Of a DNA stretch of 64,000 nucleotides, positions 18,730 through 26,824 are shown in pieces (the stretch's first letter is position 1; each line of letters starts with the position of its first letter). This DNA comes from Pseudonocardia hierapolitana. GTDB lineage: Bacteria > Actinomycetota > Actinomycetes > Mycobacteriales > Pseudonocardiaceae. The DNA is taken from positions 1,240,001 through 1,304,000 of the forward strand of contig NZ_VIWU01000001.1 in assembly GCF_007994075.1 (NCBI RefSeq). Direction: 5' to 3'. A program made the position numbers and the translations under genes. Below the pieces are notes generated by a model that was not told where the DNA came from, did not search any database, and worked only from the letters and a program-made list of their open reading frames with translations.

Positions 18730-19241
18730 GACCTTCGCCGCCGCCGAGCTGGTGCTGGAGTCGCCACTCGGGCATCAGCTCGGCGCGGGAATGCCGGCAT
18801 CGATCGGCGGCTGCGGACAGCGACGGCAGACCCGCAAGGGCGTCATCCGTGCGCCACTCGCGGTAGGACGACATCGAGAACGGGCCGGGCCGGGTACTGT
18901 GACCACGTCGACGACACCGGCCCGGCCGCGGACTTCTTCCACGTCAGCGGGTCGGCGGCGCCGCTCCGGGTCCGCCCGGCCGGTCGCGCCGAACGAGTGC
19001 GGCCAACGTCGCAAGCCACATCGCCGGTGAGGCGGTAGGATCACCGGCAGAACGAACCCGGCGGAGGCCGCCCTGTGCGGTGGGTGCCGCGGCAAATCGG
19101 CATGCAGGCGGGCTGTCCGGCCCGCGCGTCGATCCCCGCCGATCCGTGGGTCCGCTCGCGTGAAGAGGAGCGACTTCGGCCCTCCCCGCGACGCCCATCA
19201 CCCGACCGAAGCACGGTGCGCGGCACCCGAAGGAGGAGTTA
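18730..19241. other. Gene-free interval before the SNF2 gene
   Basis: No convincing reading frame on either strand. The only structure seen is an 8-bp inverted repeat GCCGGTGA/TCACCGGC (19023-19030 and 19041-19048) around a 10-bp spacer, about 190 bp before the SNF2 start; it could be an operator or a weak terminator. Confidence 0.5.
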
Positions 19242-21380
19242 GTGGCTCGACGAGGCCAGCCCCAGACCAGGGCTCGCCGCAGCGCCCCGCACAGCCGTCG
19301 TCACGGCCCTCGCCGCGACGACGTCAACTCGGTGCTCGCCCGCGCCGTCCGGGAGGTCGAGACGGCCCTTCGAAGCGGTCGGGTCACCCCCGCGACGCGC
19401 ACGAAGTTCCAGGCCGTCGCGCTGCTCCTGCGCGACGAGCGCGCCCGGATCCGCGCGGAGGAGAACGGCAGCGACACGCACCGGGCCGAGCAGCTCAAGC
19501 GCCTCGACGGCATCGCGACGATCCTCGCGAAGAGCGCCGTGCGCGATGCCGGGCTCATGGCGCTCCTCGCCGAGGACGCTGTCGTCTCCGACGAGGCCCG
19601 GGCACTCAAGCGGGACATGCTGAGGGCCGCGGGCATCGAGCCGGCCGCCGACGAGCTTCCGCCGGCTGCGCCCCAGGACGCCGCCGCGGAGAACCGGGTG
19701 GTGCCACGGTCGGTCGTCTCCCGGCAGCTGGCCAACCCCTTCCTCGCCCCCGATGTCTCCGCCGTCCGGCCGAGCGCACCCCGTCCCACCCGGCTGGCCA
19801 CGTGGGAGCTGATCGGCCCGCTGCTCAGCTCGTTCGAGCGCGCCGGCAGCGGAGCCCCGGCGTGCATGGCACTCCCCGCGCCGACCTCCCGGTACACGCC
19901 GCCCGGCCTGGAGCTGATGCCGCACCAGGCCCGGCTGGTCGCCGCGGCAGCGGCAGGCCACCGGACCTTCCTGCTCGCCGACGAGCCGGGCCTGGGCAAG
20001 ACGGCCCAGGCGTTGCTCGCCGCCGAGGCGGCGAACGCCTACCCGCTGCTCGTCGTCGTGCCGAACGTCGTCAAGACGAACTGGGCGCGCGAGGCCGCGA
20101 TCTGGACGCCCCACCGCACCGCCACCGTGATCCACGGCAACGGCGACTCGGTCGACGGGTTCGCCGACATCCTCGTCGTCAACTACGAGGTGCTCGACCG
20201 CCACGTGGGCTGGCTGGGCAACTTCGGCCTGCGCGGGATGGTCGTCGACGAGGCGCACTTCATCAAGAACAAGTCCTCTCAGCGCTCACGGCACGTCCTG
20301 TCGCTGTCCGAGCGGATCCGGTCCTTCACCGCGGGCCCGCTGCTGATGGCCCTCACCGGTACCCCGCTGATCAACGACATCGACGACTTCCGGGCGATCT
20401 GGCAGTTCCTCGGCTGGATCGACGAGACGAAGCCGCTCGCCGGGCTGATGAACGCGCTCGACGAGACCGGCCTGACCCCCGCCGACCCGGGGTTCTACGC
20501 CGCGGCCCGGCAATGCGTCGTCGATCTCGGCATCGTCCGGCGCCGCAAGGTCGACGTGGCCGCCGACATCCCCGCGCGCCGCATCGCCGACCTCCCCGTC
20601 GAGCTGGACGGGCCGGCAGGCCGGTCGATCCGGGCGGCCGAGCGCGAACTCGCGCGCCGGATGGTGGCGCGGTACGAGGAGGCGCTCGCGAGCCGCCGGT
20701 CCGGTGCCGTCGTCGAGGGCATCGACCACGACCTCGTGCGCCAGGTGGCCAGGTGGGAGCAGAAGGATGCGGCCGCCTCGACGACCGGCGAGAACGTCTT
20801 CAGCATGATGCGGCGGATCGGCCGGGCGAAGGCGGGCCTCGCCGCCGACTACGCGGCCCAGATCGCGCGCAGCGCGGGCAAGGTGGTCTTCTTCGCCAAG
20901 CACGTCGACGTGATGGACGCCGCCGAGGAGACGTTCGCCCAGCAGGGTGTCCGTTTCTCGTCGATCCGCGGCGACCAGACGGCCGCGGTGCGGCAGCGGA
21001 ACATCGACGCCTTCGTGAACGACGCAGGCGTGGCCGTCGCAGTCTGCTCGCTGACCGCGGCCGGGGTGGGCCTCAACCTGCAGGTCGCGTCGAACCTCGT
21101 GCTGGCGGAGCTGTCCTGGACCGCCGCGGAGCAGACCCAGGCCATCGACCGCAGCCACCGCATCGGCCAGGCGCAGCCCGTCACCGCGTGGCGCATCATC
21201 GCCGCGCAGACGATCGACGCCCGGATCGCCGAGCTGATCGACAGCAAGGCCGGCCTCGCGGCCCAGGCGCTCGACGGTTCGGAGGAGGAGGTCGGGTCGT
21301 CGGCCGACGTGCAGCTCGAGGCGCTCGTCGCGTTGCTGACCGACGCGCTGTCGGCGGCCCCGGCGCACCTCGAGGGCTGA
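19242..21380 (+). CDS. SNF2-family DEAD/DEAH-box ATPase
   Basis: 712-aa Swi2/Snf2-type DNA translocase. The N-terminal 230 residues are helical and without a recognised domain. The ATPase core begins at LMPHQARLV, with Walker A DEPGLGKT (K253) and Walker B VDEAHFIKN (D336-H339). The second RecA lobe includes VAVCSLTAAGVGLNLQ and motif VI QAIDRSHRIGQ. The GTG start at 19242 has a strong AAGGAGGAG. It has no neighbouring methyltransferase, nuclease or DISARM/Rad54-like partner. This argues against a defence-island role and for a solitary DNA repair or remodelling function. Confidence 0.93.
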   Translation: MARRGQPQTRARRSAPHSRRHGPRRDDVNSVLARAVREVETALRSGRVTPATRTKFQAVALLLRDERARIRAEENGSDTHRAEQLKRLDGIATILAKSAVRDAGLMALLAEDAVVSDEARALKRDMLRAAGIEPAADELPPAAPQDAAAENRVVPRSVVSRQLANPFLAPDVSAVRPSAPRPTRLATWELIGPLLSSFERAGSGAPACMALPAPTSRYTPPGLELMPHQARLVAAAAAGHRTFLLADEPGLGKTAQALLAAEAANAYPLLVVVPNVVKTNWAREAAIWTPHRTATVIHGNGDSVDGFADILVVNYEVLDRHVGWLGNFGLRGMVVDEAHFIKNKSSQRSRHVLSLSERIRSFTAGPLLMALTGTPLINDIDDFRAIWQFLGWIDETKPLAGLMNALDETGLTPADPGFYAAARQCVVDLGIVRRRKVDVAADIPARRIADLPVELDGPAGRSIRAAERELARRMVARYEEALASRRSGAVVEGIDHDLVRQVARWEQKDAAASTTGENVFSMMRRIGRAKAGLAADYAAQIARSAGKVVFFAKHVDVMDAAEETFAQQGVRFSSIRGDQTAAVRQRNIDAFVNDAGVAVAVCSLTAAGVGLNLQVASNLVLAELSWTAAEQTQAIDRSHRIGQAQPVTAWRIIAAQTIDARIAELIDSKAGLAAQALDGSEEEVGSSADVQLEALVALLTDALSAAPAHLEG

Positions 21381-21429
21381 CGGCGGGGAGGACGCCGAAG
21401 GCGCGGCCGGCGTTCGTGGCAGCCCGGAC

Positions 21430-22431
21430 TCAGCTCTGGGACGTCTGGCGTTCCCGGGCGCTGCGCTCGAGTGCGGGCGGCCGCGGGAACTGCACCTCGA
21501 CGGCGGTTCCGGCGGCGCCGACCCGGATGTGGACGACGTCGGCCAGCTGCCGGATCATCCACACGCCCATCCCGCCGACGTGCACGTTCGCGGGGTCGGG
21601 CGGGTGGAAACCCTTGGTCGTGATGTCGTCGCCGAGCCCCTGGTCGTCGACCCTCATGACGACGTGGTGAGGGGTGGCCCAGACCCGGATCCGGCACGGC
21701 CGCTCGCCGTGGCGCAGGGCGTTGGACAGGGCCTCCGCGGTGGCGAGCTCGAAGTCGTCACCGGTCTCCTCGGTGAGTCCGAGCATGCCCCCGGCCTCGG
21801 CCACGGCGCGCCGGGCCGCCCCGAACTGCCCGACCGTGGTGACCCAGAAGTCGACCGGAGGCTCCGGCGGAACCACCGAGAGCGGCCCGGGGTGGGCGCG
21901 CAGGTAGGTCTCGGGCGGGACGTAGTCGCTGCTGGGCGCTGAACGCCCGTCCGAGCCGACGAGCAGCGGATGGACCTGACGCACGGCATCGAGAACGTCA
22001 GGCGAGTGGCGGCGCCGGTCGTAGAGGCAGACCCAGGGGAACCCGTAGGTGCCCAGCACGTGGTTGCTGGCAGCCTCGAACCGGAGGTAGGCGGCCGTGC
22101 GCGCGGCGCTGCTCGTCGTGTCGTTCTCCGCGATCAGCCGGATGCGGTTCCCGGCCTCGTACTGCCCGGCCAGGTAGCGGCGCAGGCCGTTGTACATGGG
22201 ACCGAGGCTCCGGTAGCTGACGTCGGGCACCTGCCACCGGATGTCGCGCTCGTCGGCACCCAGGCCGCGGCGCAGCTGCGCGGCGGCGCGTCCGGACACC
22301 ACGGCGACCACGGACTCTCCGGCGGCGAGGCCGTCACGCACGAACGGCACCACCCGCCGTCGGAGGTCGTCGCCGGACTCGAACAGGGCAGCCGCGTGCG
22401 CCGTGCAGCCACTGCCATCTGTCCCGCTCAT
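21430..22431 (-). CDS. MEDS-domain and HATPase anti-sigma-type regulator
   Basis: 333 aa in two parts. Residues about 10-175 form a MEDS (methanogen/methylotroph DcmR) sensory domain (HAAALFESGDDLRRRVVPFVRDGLAAGESVVAV ... is the start of that domain). Residues about 205-320 form a GHKL/RsbW-type ATPase (ELATAEALSNALRHG as N-box, VDDQGLGDD as G1, GGMGVWMIRQLAD as G2). Such fusions act as serine kinases/anti-sigma factors in partner-switching stress signalling. The ATG at 22431 gives the normal start. A group-2 sigma gene lies 4.4 kb away, but no anti-anti-sigma factor is adjacent. Confidence 0.88.
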   Translation of the reverse strand: MSGTDGSGCTAHAAALFESGDDLRRRVVPFVRDGLAAGESVVAVVSGRAAAQLRRGLGADERDIRWQVPDVSYRSLGPMYNGLRRYLAGQYEAGNRIRLIAENDTTSSAARTAAYLRFEAASNHVLGTYGFPWVCLYDRRRHSPDVLDAVRQVHPLLVGSDGRSAPSSDYVPPETYLRAHPGPLSVVPPEPPVDFWVTTVGQFGAARRAVAEAGGMLGLTEETGDDFELATAEALSNALRHGERPCRIRVWATPHHVVMRVDDQGLGDDITTKGFHPPDPANVHVGGMGVWMIRQLADVVHIRVGAAGTAVEVQFPRPPALERSARERQTSQS

Positions 22432-22702
22432 CGGTTCTGCCAGCGCACCGACGATCCCCCGACCCACACGCCGGGGTTGTTCCCGCACAGCCCGGTTCTA
22501 TGCGCTGCACAGCACTGACGAGGGAAATCGGGGCACCGCGTGCGCTCTCAGCCGGGCCTCAGCCTCCCTCCCCCATGATCACCCCCGTCACGCACCGCGC
22601 CGGCGGCGCACGCGGCGGACGACGACCGTCGACGGATCGGCTCACCAGCCGCGTTCCCGAGGAGGCACGACCCAGCATGTCGGCATGTCGGAGGGCGGCC
22701 CG

Positions 22703-24004
22703 ATGACGGGCGAGCACGAGAACACCGACGGCTGGCGGGCACCACAGCACCGCGACGGGATGGCCCTCGTGCTCAGCTCGGGCGTGTCCTCGGCCATCGG
22801 GATGCTGTTCTGGGTGCTCGCCGCGCGGCTGTTCGAGCAGGACACCGTCGGGGTCAACTCGGCAGCCCTGTCGGCCGTCACGCTCCTCGCCTCGGCCTCC
22901 CACCTCAACCTCGGCAACGCGATCCTGCGGTTCGTCCCCGTGTCCGATGGACGCCGCGCCCTCGTCGCGGGCTGCTTCGCCGTCGGCATCGGCTGGGGGG
23001 CGGTGGTCGGGCTCGGGTTCGGGATCGGCGCGAACCTCTGGGCACCGGATCTCGTGGCGGCGTTCGGGCACCCCGCCCTGATCGCCTTCTACCTGCTCAG
23101 CGTGCCGATCTGGACGGTGTTCGTCCTGCAGGACTCCGCCCTCACCGCGATCAAGCGCGCCCCCCTGGTCCTGGTCGAGAACATCGTGTTCGCCCTGCTG
23201 AAGATCGCTCTGCTCGTGGTGGCCGCCTGGCTGGGCCTCGTGTTCGGGATCGCGGTCGGCACGCTGGCCGCCACGTTCGTCCTCGTGCTGGCGGTCACCA
23301 CCTATCTGGCCCGGGCGCTGCGCAGGCAGCCGGTCCCGGCGCCGCAGGCGGTCCAGGAGGTCACGGCACGTGACCTCGCCGGGTTCGTCGGCGTCGACTA
23401 CGCGGGGAACGTCGCCTGGCAGGCGGCCGTCTTCGGGCTCCCGCTCATCGTGATCGCCCTCACCGACGCGGGCGGCGCCGCCGTCTACGGCGTGGCGTGG
23501 CAGGTCACCTACGCGCTCTACCTGGTCGCCTCCGGCATGGGCAAGTCGATGGTCGCGCACTCGGCCGGAGGGGACTCCGCCGCGATCGTGCACGCCCGCC
23601 GCGGGATGGACCGCAAGGCGATCACCCTCGTCCTGCCCGGGGCCCTCGTCGTCGCAGGCGGCTCCTACCTGATCCTGTCGGTGTTCGGCAGCAGATATGC
23701 CGAGACCGGCGCGCTCCTGCTCGCGCTGCTGGCGCTCTCCGCGATCCCGAACGTGGTCACGAACTCCGCGCTGTGGGAAGCACGTGTGCGCCGCAACCGT
23801 GCGGTGCAGTTCGGGCTGCCCGCCGCGACCAGTGCAGCGGTCATCACCTGCACGCTGGTCCTGATCCCCGCGATCGGAGTCACGGGCGCCGGATGGGCGT
23901 GGCTGGGCGCCCAGGGCGTGGCCGCCGCCGTGATCCTCCTCCACCGCCGGAGGGCGCAGCGCCTTGACGAGGAGCGAAAGGCCGCACCCATCCCCCCGTC
24001 GTGA
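22703..24004 (+). CDS. Polysaccharide-type flippase / MATE-like membrane protein
   Basis: 433-aa integral membrane protein with about 12 hydrophobic helices, beginning DGMALVLSSGVSSAIGMLFWVLAARLF, as in Wzx/MurJ-like lipid-linked sugar flippases. The start at 22703 is chosen because GGAGGG lies seven bases upstream; an in-frame ATG at 22685 is possible. It is divergent from the MEDS regulator (270-bp gap). There are no glycosyltransferase genes nearby, so the cargo is unknown. Confidence 0.85.
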   Translation: MTGEHENTDGWRAPQHRDGMALVLSSGVSSAIGMLFWVLAARLFEQDTVGVNSAALSAVTLLASASHLNLGNAILRFVPVSDGRRALVAGCFAVGIGWGAVVGLGFGIGANLWAPDLVAAFGHPALIAFYLLSVPIWTVFVLQDSALTAIKRAPLVLVENIVFALLKIALLVVAAWLGLVFGIAVGTLAATFVLVLAVTTYLARALRRQPVPAPQAVQEVTARDLAGFVGVDYAGNVAWQAAVFGLPLIVIALTDAGGAAVYGVAWQVTYALYLVASGMGKSMVAHSAGGDSAAIVHARRGMDRKAITLVLPGALVVAGGSYLILSVFGSRYAETGALLLALLALSAIPNVVTNSALWEARVRRNRAVQFGLPAATSAAVITCTLVLIPAIGVTGAGWAWLGAQGVAAAVILLHRRRAQRLDEERKAAPIPPS

Positions 24005-24068
24005 CAACTGGCGCGGCGAAGCGGGAGCACCCAGTTGCTGCAGGTCCGGCACTGGCCGCGGCGCGCTG

Positions 24069-24104
24069 TTGACTCGACAGACATACCTCAGCAATTATTG
24101 ACTC
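24069..24104. promoter_or_regulatory. Putative ArsR operator region (TTGACTC direct repeat)
   Basis: TTGACTC occurs at 24069-24075 and 24098-24104. AGACAT at 24079 is mirrored by ATGTCT at 24106, which overlaps the start codon. This AT-richer stretch directly abuts the ATG of the ArsR-fusion gene and is a plausible autoregulatory site. Confidence 0.5.
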
Positions 24105-24105
24105 A

Positions 24106-24795
24106 ATGTCTACTGAGCGAAACTGCGTAGTGCGACGTGCCGCCGTGCACGCGGCACTGGGCGATCCGGGGCGGTTGGCGATCGTCGACGCGCTCGTGCT
24201 CGGCGAGGCGTCCCCGTCCGAGCTGCAGCGGCTACTGGACATGCCCTCCAACCTGCTGGCCCACCACGTCGGGGTTCTCGAGCGGGCCGGCGTGGTCGGC
24301 CGGCACCGCTCCGAGGGCGACCGCCGGCGCAGCTACCTGCGGCTGACCCCGGGCTCGCTGGAGGCGCTGCGACCGAAGGCGGTCCGGGAGGCGGTGCGGA
24401 TCGTGTTCGTGTGCACCGAGAACTCGGCTCGCTCACAGCTCGCTGCCGCGATCTGGGCAGGGACCGCGCCCGTGCGCGCGACCTCCGCGGGCACTCATCC
24501 GGCGCAGGCGGTGCACCCCGGCGCAGTGGCCGCCGCGGCCCGGCACCGGCTGCCCCTCACCCCCGCGACGCCGCGCCACGTGAACGACGTCCTGCGGACG
24601 GACGACGTGGTCATCACCGTGTGCGACGCCGCCCACGAGGAGCTCGGCGCGGGACCGGAACGGCTGCACTGGTCGATCCCCGACCCGGCACGCCACGGTG
24701 ACGACGCCGCGTTCGACCGCGCCGTCGCCGAGCTGACCGACCGGATCGGCCGGCTCGCCCCCGTGATCCGCCCCATCGATCCGTCCACGTCCTGA
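24106..24795 (+). CDS. ArsR repressor fused to low-molecular-weight phosphatase/arsenate reductase domain
   Basis: 229-aa fusion. Residues 8-88 are an ArsR winged HTH (ALGDPGRLAIVDALVLGEASP ... LLAHHVGVLERAGVV). Residues 96-222 are an LMW-phosphatase-like domain with the P-loop CTENSAR (C103-R109) and a later PDPARHGDD that supplies the general-acid Asp. Such fusions occur in actinobacterial arsenic clusters, where the HTH controls the operon and the phosphatase fold may reduce or sense arsenate. The next gene, an arsenate reductase, starts 8 bp downstream, so they form one operon. Confidence 0.9.
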   Translation: MSTERNCVVRRAAVHAALGDPGRLAIVDALVLGEASPSELQRLLDMPSNLLAHHVGVLERAGVVGRHRSEGDRRRSYLRLTPGSLEALRPKAVREAVRIVFVCTENSARSQLAAAIWAGTAPVRATSAGTHPAQAVHPGAVAAAARHRLPLTPATPRHVNDVLRTDDVVITVCDAAHEELGAGPERLHWSIPDPARHGDDAAFDRAVAELTDRIGRLAPVIRPIDPSTS

Positions 24796-24803
24796 GGAGC
24801 GCC

Positions 24804-25457
24804 GTGCCCACGACCCACCGCCCGGACCTGTCCATCGATCAGCAGCTCGCGCTCCGGACAGCCGCGTCGAACCTGGGCCGCGAGTTCGACGGCACGTTCG
24901 GCGTCGATACCATCGAACGGTTCCTGCACGGCTCCTACGACGAGTTCGCCCAGCGGGCCGCCGTGCCGAACTACCTGCCGCTGCTGGCGGAGCGGTTCGC
25001 CCGCCAACGGCTGCGCGCGCTGGCCAAGGTCGAGGGCAAGCACGCCGGCGGGGTGCCGGTCGTGCTGTTCCTGTGCACCCACAACGCCGGGCGCTCCCAG
25101 ATGGCGCTCGGGTTCTTCACCCAGCTGGCAGGCGACCGTGCCGTCGCCTGGTCGGGTGGTTCGGAGCCGGCCGGCCGGATCAACCCGTCAGCGGTCGCGG
25201 CGATGGCCGAGCGGGGGATCGACATCTCCGGCGAGTACCCCAAGCCGTGGACCGACGAGATCGTCCGCGCCGCCGACGTCGTCGTCACGATGGGCTGCGG
25301 CGACGCCTGCCCCGTCTTCCCCGGCCGCCGCTACGAGGACTGGGTCCTGCCGGACCCGGCGGGCAAGGACGTCGAGGACGTCCGCCCCATCCGCAACGAC
25401 ATCGAGCGGCGGGTTCGCCGCCTCCTGACCTCGCTCGGGGTGCCCGCCGGCGCCTGA
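24804..25457 (+). CDS. Arsenate reductase with N-terminal helical domain
   Basis: 217 aa. Residues 1-70 form a helical domain (YDEFAQRAAVPNYLPLLAERFARQRL) found in actinobacterial ArsC proteins. The rest is an LMW-phosphatase fold with the active-site loop CTHNAGRSQ (C91-R97), the dyad MGCGDACPVFPG and the closing WVLPDPAGK. It reduces arsenate to arsenite, probably with mycothiol/mycoredoxin or thioredoxin. The GTG at 24804 follows TGAGGAG. No arsenite pump (Acr3/ArsB) is present in the window. Confidence 0.9.
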   Translation: MPTTHRPDLSIDQQLALRTAASNLGREFDGTFGVDTIERFLHGSYDEFAQRAAVPNYLPLLAERFARQRLRALAKVEGKHAGGVPVVLFLCTHNAGRSQMALGFFTQLAGDRAVAWSGGSEPAGRINPSAVAAMAERGIDISGEYPKPWTDEIVRAADVVVTMGCGDACPVFPGRRYEDWVLPDPAGKDVEDVRPIRNDIERRVRRLLTSLGVPAGA

Positions 25458-25464
25458 GACCACC

Positions 25465-26220
25465 TCACCGGCCACCGGGACCGTCGTCCGACCTGCGCCC
25501 CGCACCGGCGGGCACCGCCTCGTGGCGTCGCCCGCCGAGTTGGCGGCGCAGGCCGGCGATCACCACGTCGAGGCCCTCCTCGAGTTCCTGTAGCCCGTCG
25601 TAGGCCGCCAGCTCACCGGCGAGGGAACGCAGGCGTGGGAACTCCTTGGCCGGCAGCCGGTGCAGGCCGAGGCGCAGCAGGTCGTCGGTCTCCTCCGGGT
25701 CGTACACGCGCTCCTGCAGCTCGTTGAGCACGTGCCCCTGGAGGAAGCCGATGTAGAACCGGTACGCGTGCAGCGCGCCGCGCTCGTCGAATCCGGCGCG
25801 GACGAGCAGCTCGAGCAGATCCTCCAGCGGACGCAGGGTTCCGAGCGGTCGCAACGCCAGCGGGGTGGCCAGAGGGCGGGTCACCATCAGGGGCACCACG
25901 TGCGGGTGCGCGAGGGCGATCCGCCGGTAGCCGTGGGCGGCGCCCCGGAGCACGTCCTCCCATGTTCCCGACCTCGGGACCTCCAGCTCGCCGAGCACGA
26001 GCTCCACGACCCCGTCGAGCAGCTCCTCCTTGCTCGCCGCGAACCGGTAGAGGCGCATCGGGTCTCGCCCCAGCGCCCTGCCGATCCGGCGCATCGACAG
26101 CGCCTCCACCCCGTCGGCGTCGATGAGCCGCAACGCCGTGGCGAGCACCTCCTCGCGACGCAGCGCCGGCCGGCGGCGGACAGCTGCACCGGTCTGGTTC
26201 GTCATCCGATCCCCGCTCAC
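25465..26220 (-). CDS. TetR-family transcriptional regulator (TetR_C_1 type)
   Basis: 251 aa. The N-terminal HTH reads REEVLATALRLIDADGVEALSMRRIGRALG, followed by MRLYRFAASKEELLDGVVELVLGEL and a C-terminal tetracycline-repressor-like domain. The GTG at 26220 (with AAGGGCTTCAAG upstream) is used; an ATG five codons in is an alternative. It converges on arsC with a 7-bp gap and is divergent from the cold-shock-like gene. Two tandem palindromes at 26235-26261 are its likely autoregulatory sites. Confidence 0.88.
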   Translation of the reverse strand: MSGDRMTNQTGAAVRRRPALRREEVLATALRLIDADGVEALSMRRIGRALGRDPMRLYRFAASKEELLDGVVELVLGELEVPRSGTWEDVLRGAAHGYRRIALAHPHVVPLMVTRPLATPLALRPLGTLRPLEDLLELLVRAGFDERGALHAYRFYIGFLQGHVLNELQERVYDPEETDDLLRLGLHRLPAKEFPRLRSLAGELAAYDGLQELEEGLDVVIAGLRRQLGGRRHEAVPAGAGRRSDDGPGGR

Positions 26221-26234
26221 CTTGAAGCCCTTCC

Positions 26235-26261
26235 CGCTACAGCGTAGCGTCTACACCGTAG
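26235..26261. promoter_or_regulatory. Tandem TetR-type operators
   Basis: CGCTAC-N3-GTAGCG (26235-26249) is followed at once by CTAC-N3-GTAG (26251-26261), with centres 14 bp apart. They sit between the divergent TetR and cold-shock-like genes. Confidence 0.55.
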
Positions 26262-26286
26262 CGCCAGGGCGACGAAGGGAGTGCGC

Positions 26287-26490
26287 ATGCACTACGGAAC
26301 CGTGGCGTGGTTCGACGCCCGGCGCGGGATCGGCATGATCATGATGGAGGGCTCCGGGTCCGAGGTACCGGTCAGCTCGGCGCAGATCGACGGCGGCGGA
26401 CAGCAGAGCCTCGCAGCGGACACCCGCGTCGCCTTCCGACTTCTCCACGGACCGGGCGGTCCACGAGCCGTGGACGTCTACGTCCCCTGA
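26287..26490 (+). CDS. Cold-shock-domain-like protein with degenerate RNA-binding motifs
   Basis: 67-aa protein that aligns end to end with CspA: HYGTVAWFDARRGIGMI matches the start of the domain, SEVPVSSAQIDG the RNP2 region, and VAFRLLHGPGGPRAVDV the last strands. The aromatic residues that stack on nucleic acid are changed. The usual KGFGFI of RNP1 reads RGIGMI, and the VFVH of RNP2 reads VPVS. It may therefore bind nucleic acid weakly or do something else. The ATG at 26287 is preferred; a GTG two codons upstream is possible. Confidence 0.8.
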   Translation: MHYGTVAWFDARRGIGMIMMEGSGSEVPVSSAQIDGGGQQSLAADTRVAFRLLHGPGGPRAVDVYVP

Positions 26491-26557
26491 CCGCGACGCC
26501 GCCACCCGCACCGCCCGCCTCACGGCGACCGAAACCCGCAGCTGACAGGAGACAGGC

Positions 26558-26824
26558 GTGCTCCGTCCCGAGGAACTCGTCGAAGCGTTCGCCGCGCTCG
26601 ATCGCGCACGCCTCACCAGGATGAGCGAGCCCGACCGGGAGCGGCAGCTCATCGCCCGGCAGGCCCTCCTCGAGTACGTCGAGACGCTCTGGGACGACGT
26701 GCAGCGGTCCGGCGAACGCCCCGACATCGGCGAGAAGTACCAGGCGCTGTCCACCGTGCTCGCGCTCATCCGATCGCTGACCTCGGTGTCGTTCGACGCT
26801 GTCTACGACCGCTGGTCGCCGTGA
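26558..26824 (+). CDS. Small helical protein of unknown function, coupled to the sigma-factor gene
   Basis: 88-aa acidic, mostly helical protein ([18 protein letters not shown] ... [19 protein letters not shown] ... [18 protein letters not shown]). No family recognised. The GTG at 26558 follows CAGGAGACA. Its TGA overlaps the GTG of the sigma-factor gene (GTGA at 26821-26824), so the two are translationally coupled. That arrangement suggests a role linked to the sigma factor, for example as a modulator. This is inference. Confidence 0.75.
   Translation: MLRPEELVEAFAALDRARLTRMSEPDRERQLIARQALLEYVETLWDDVQRSGERPDIGEKYQALSTVLALIRSLTSVSFDAVYDRWSP

Noticed and set aside
19242..22431. Defence island around the SNF2 gene
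   Set aside because: Neighbours are a stress-signalling ATPase and a flippase; no nuclease, methyltransferase or DISARM component is present.
22678..22706. ATG at 22678 as the flippase start
   Set aside because: It is in a different frame and stops within a few codons; GGAGGG supports 22703.
24106..24795. Sequencing-error fusion of separate arsR and phosphatase genes
   Set aside because: The linker is smooth, both domains are complete, and this fusion is known in actinobacteria.
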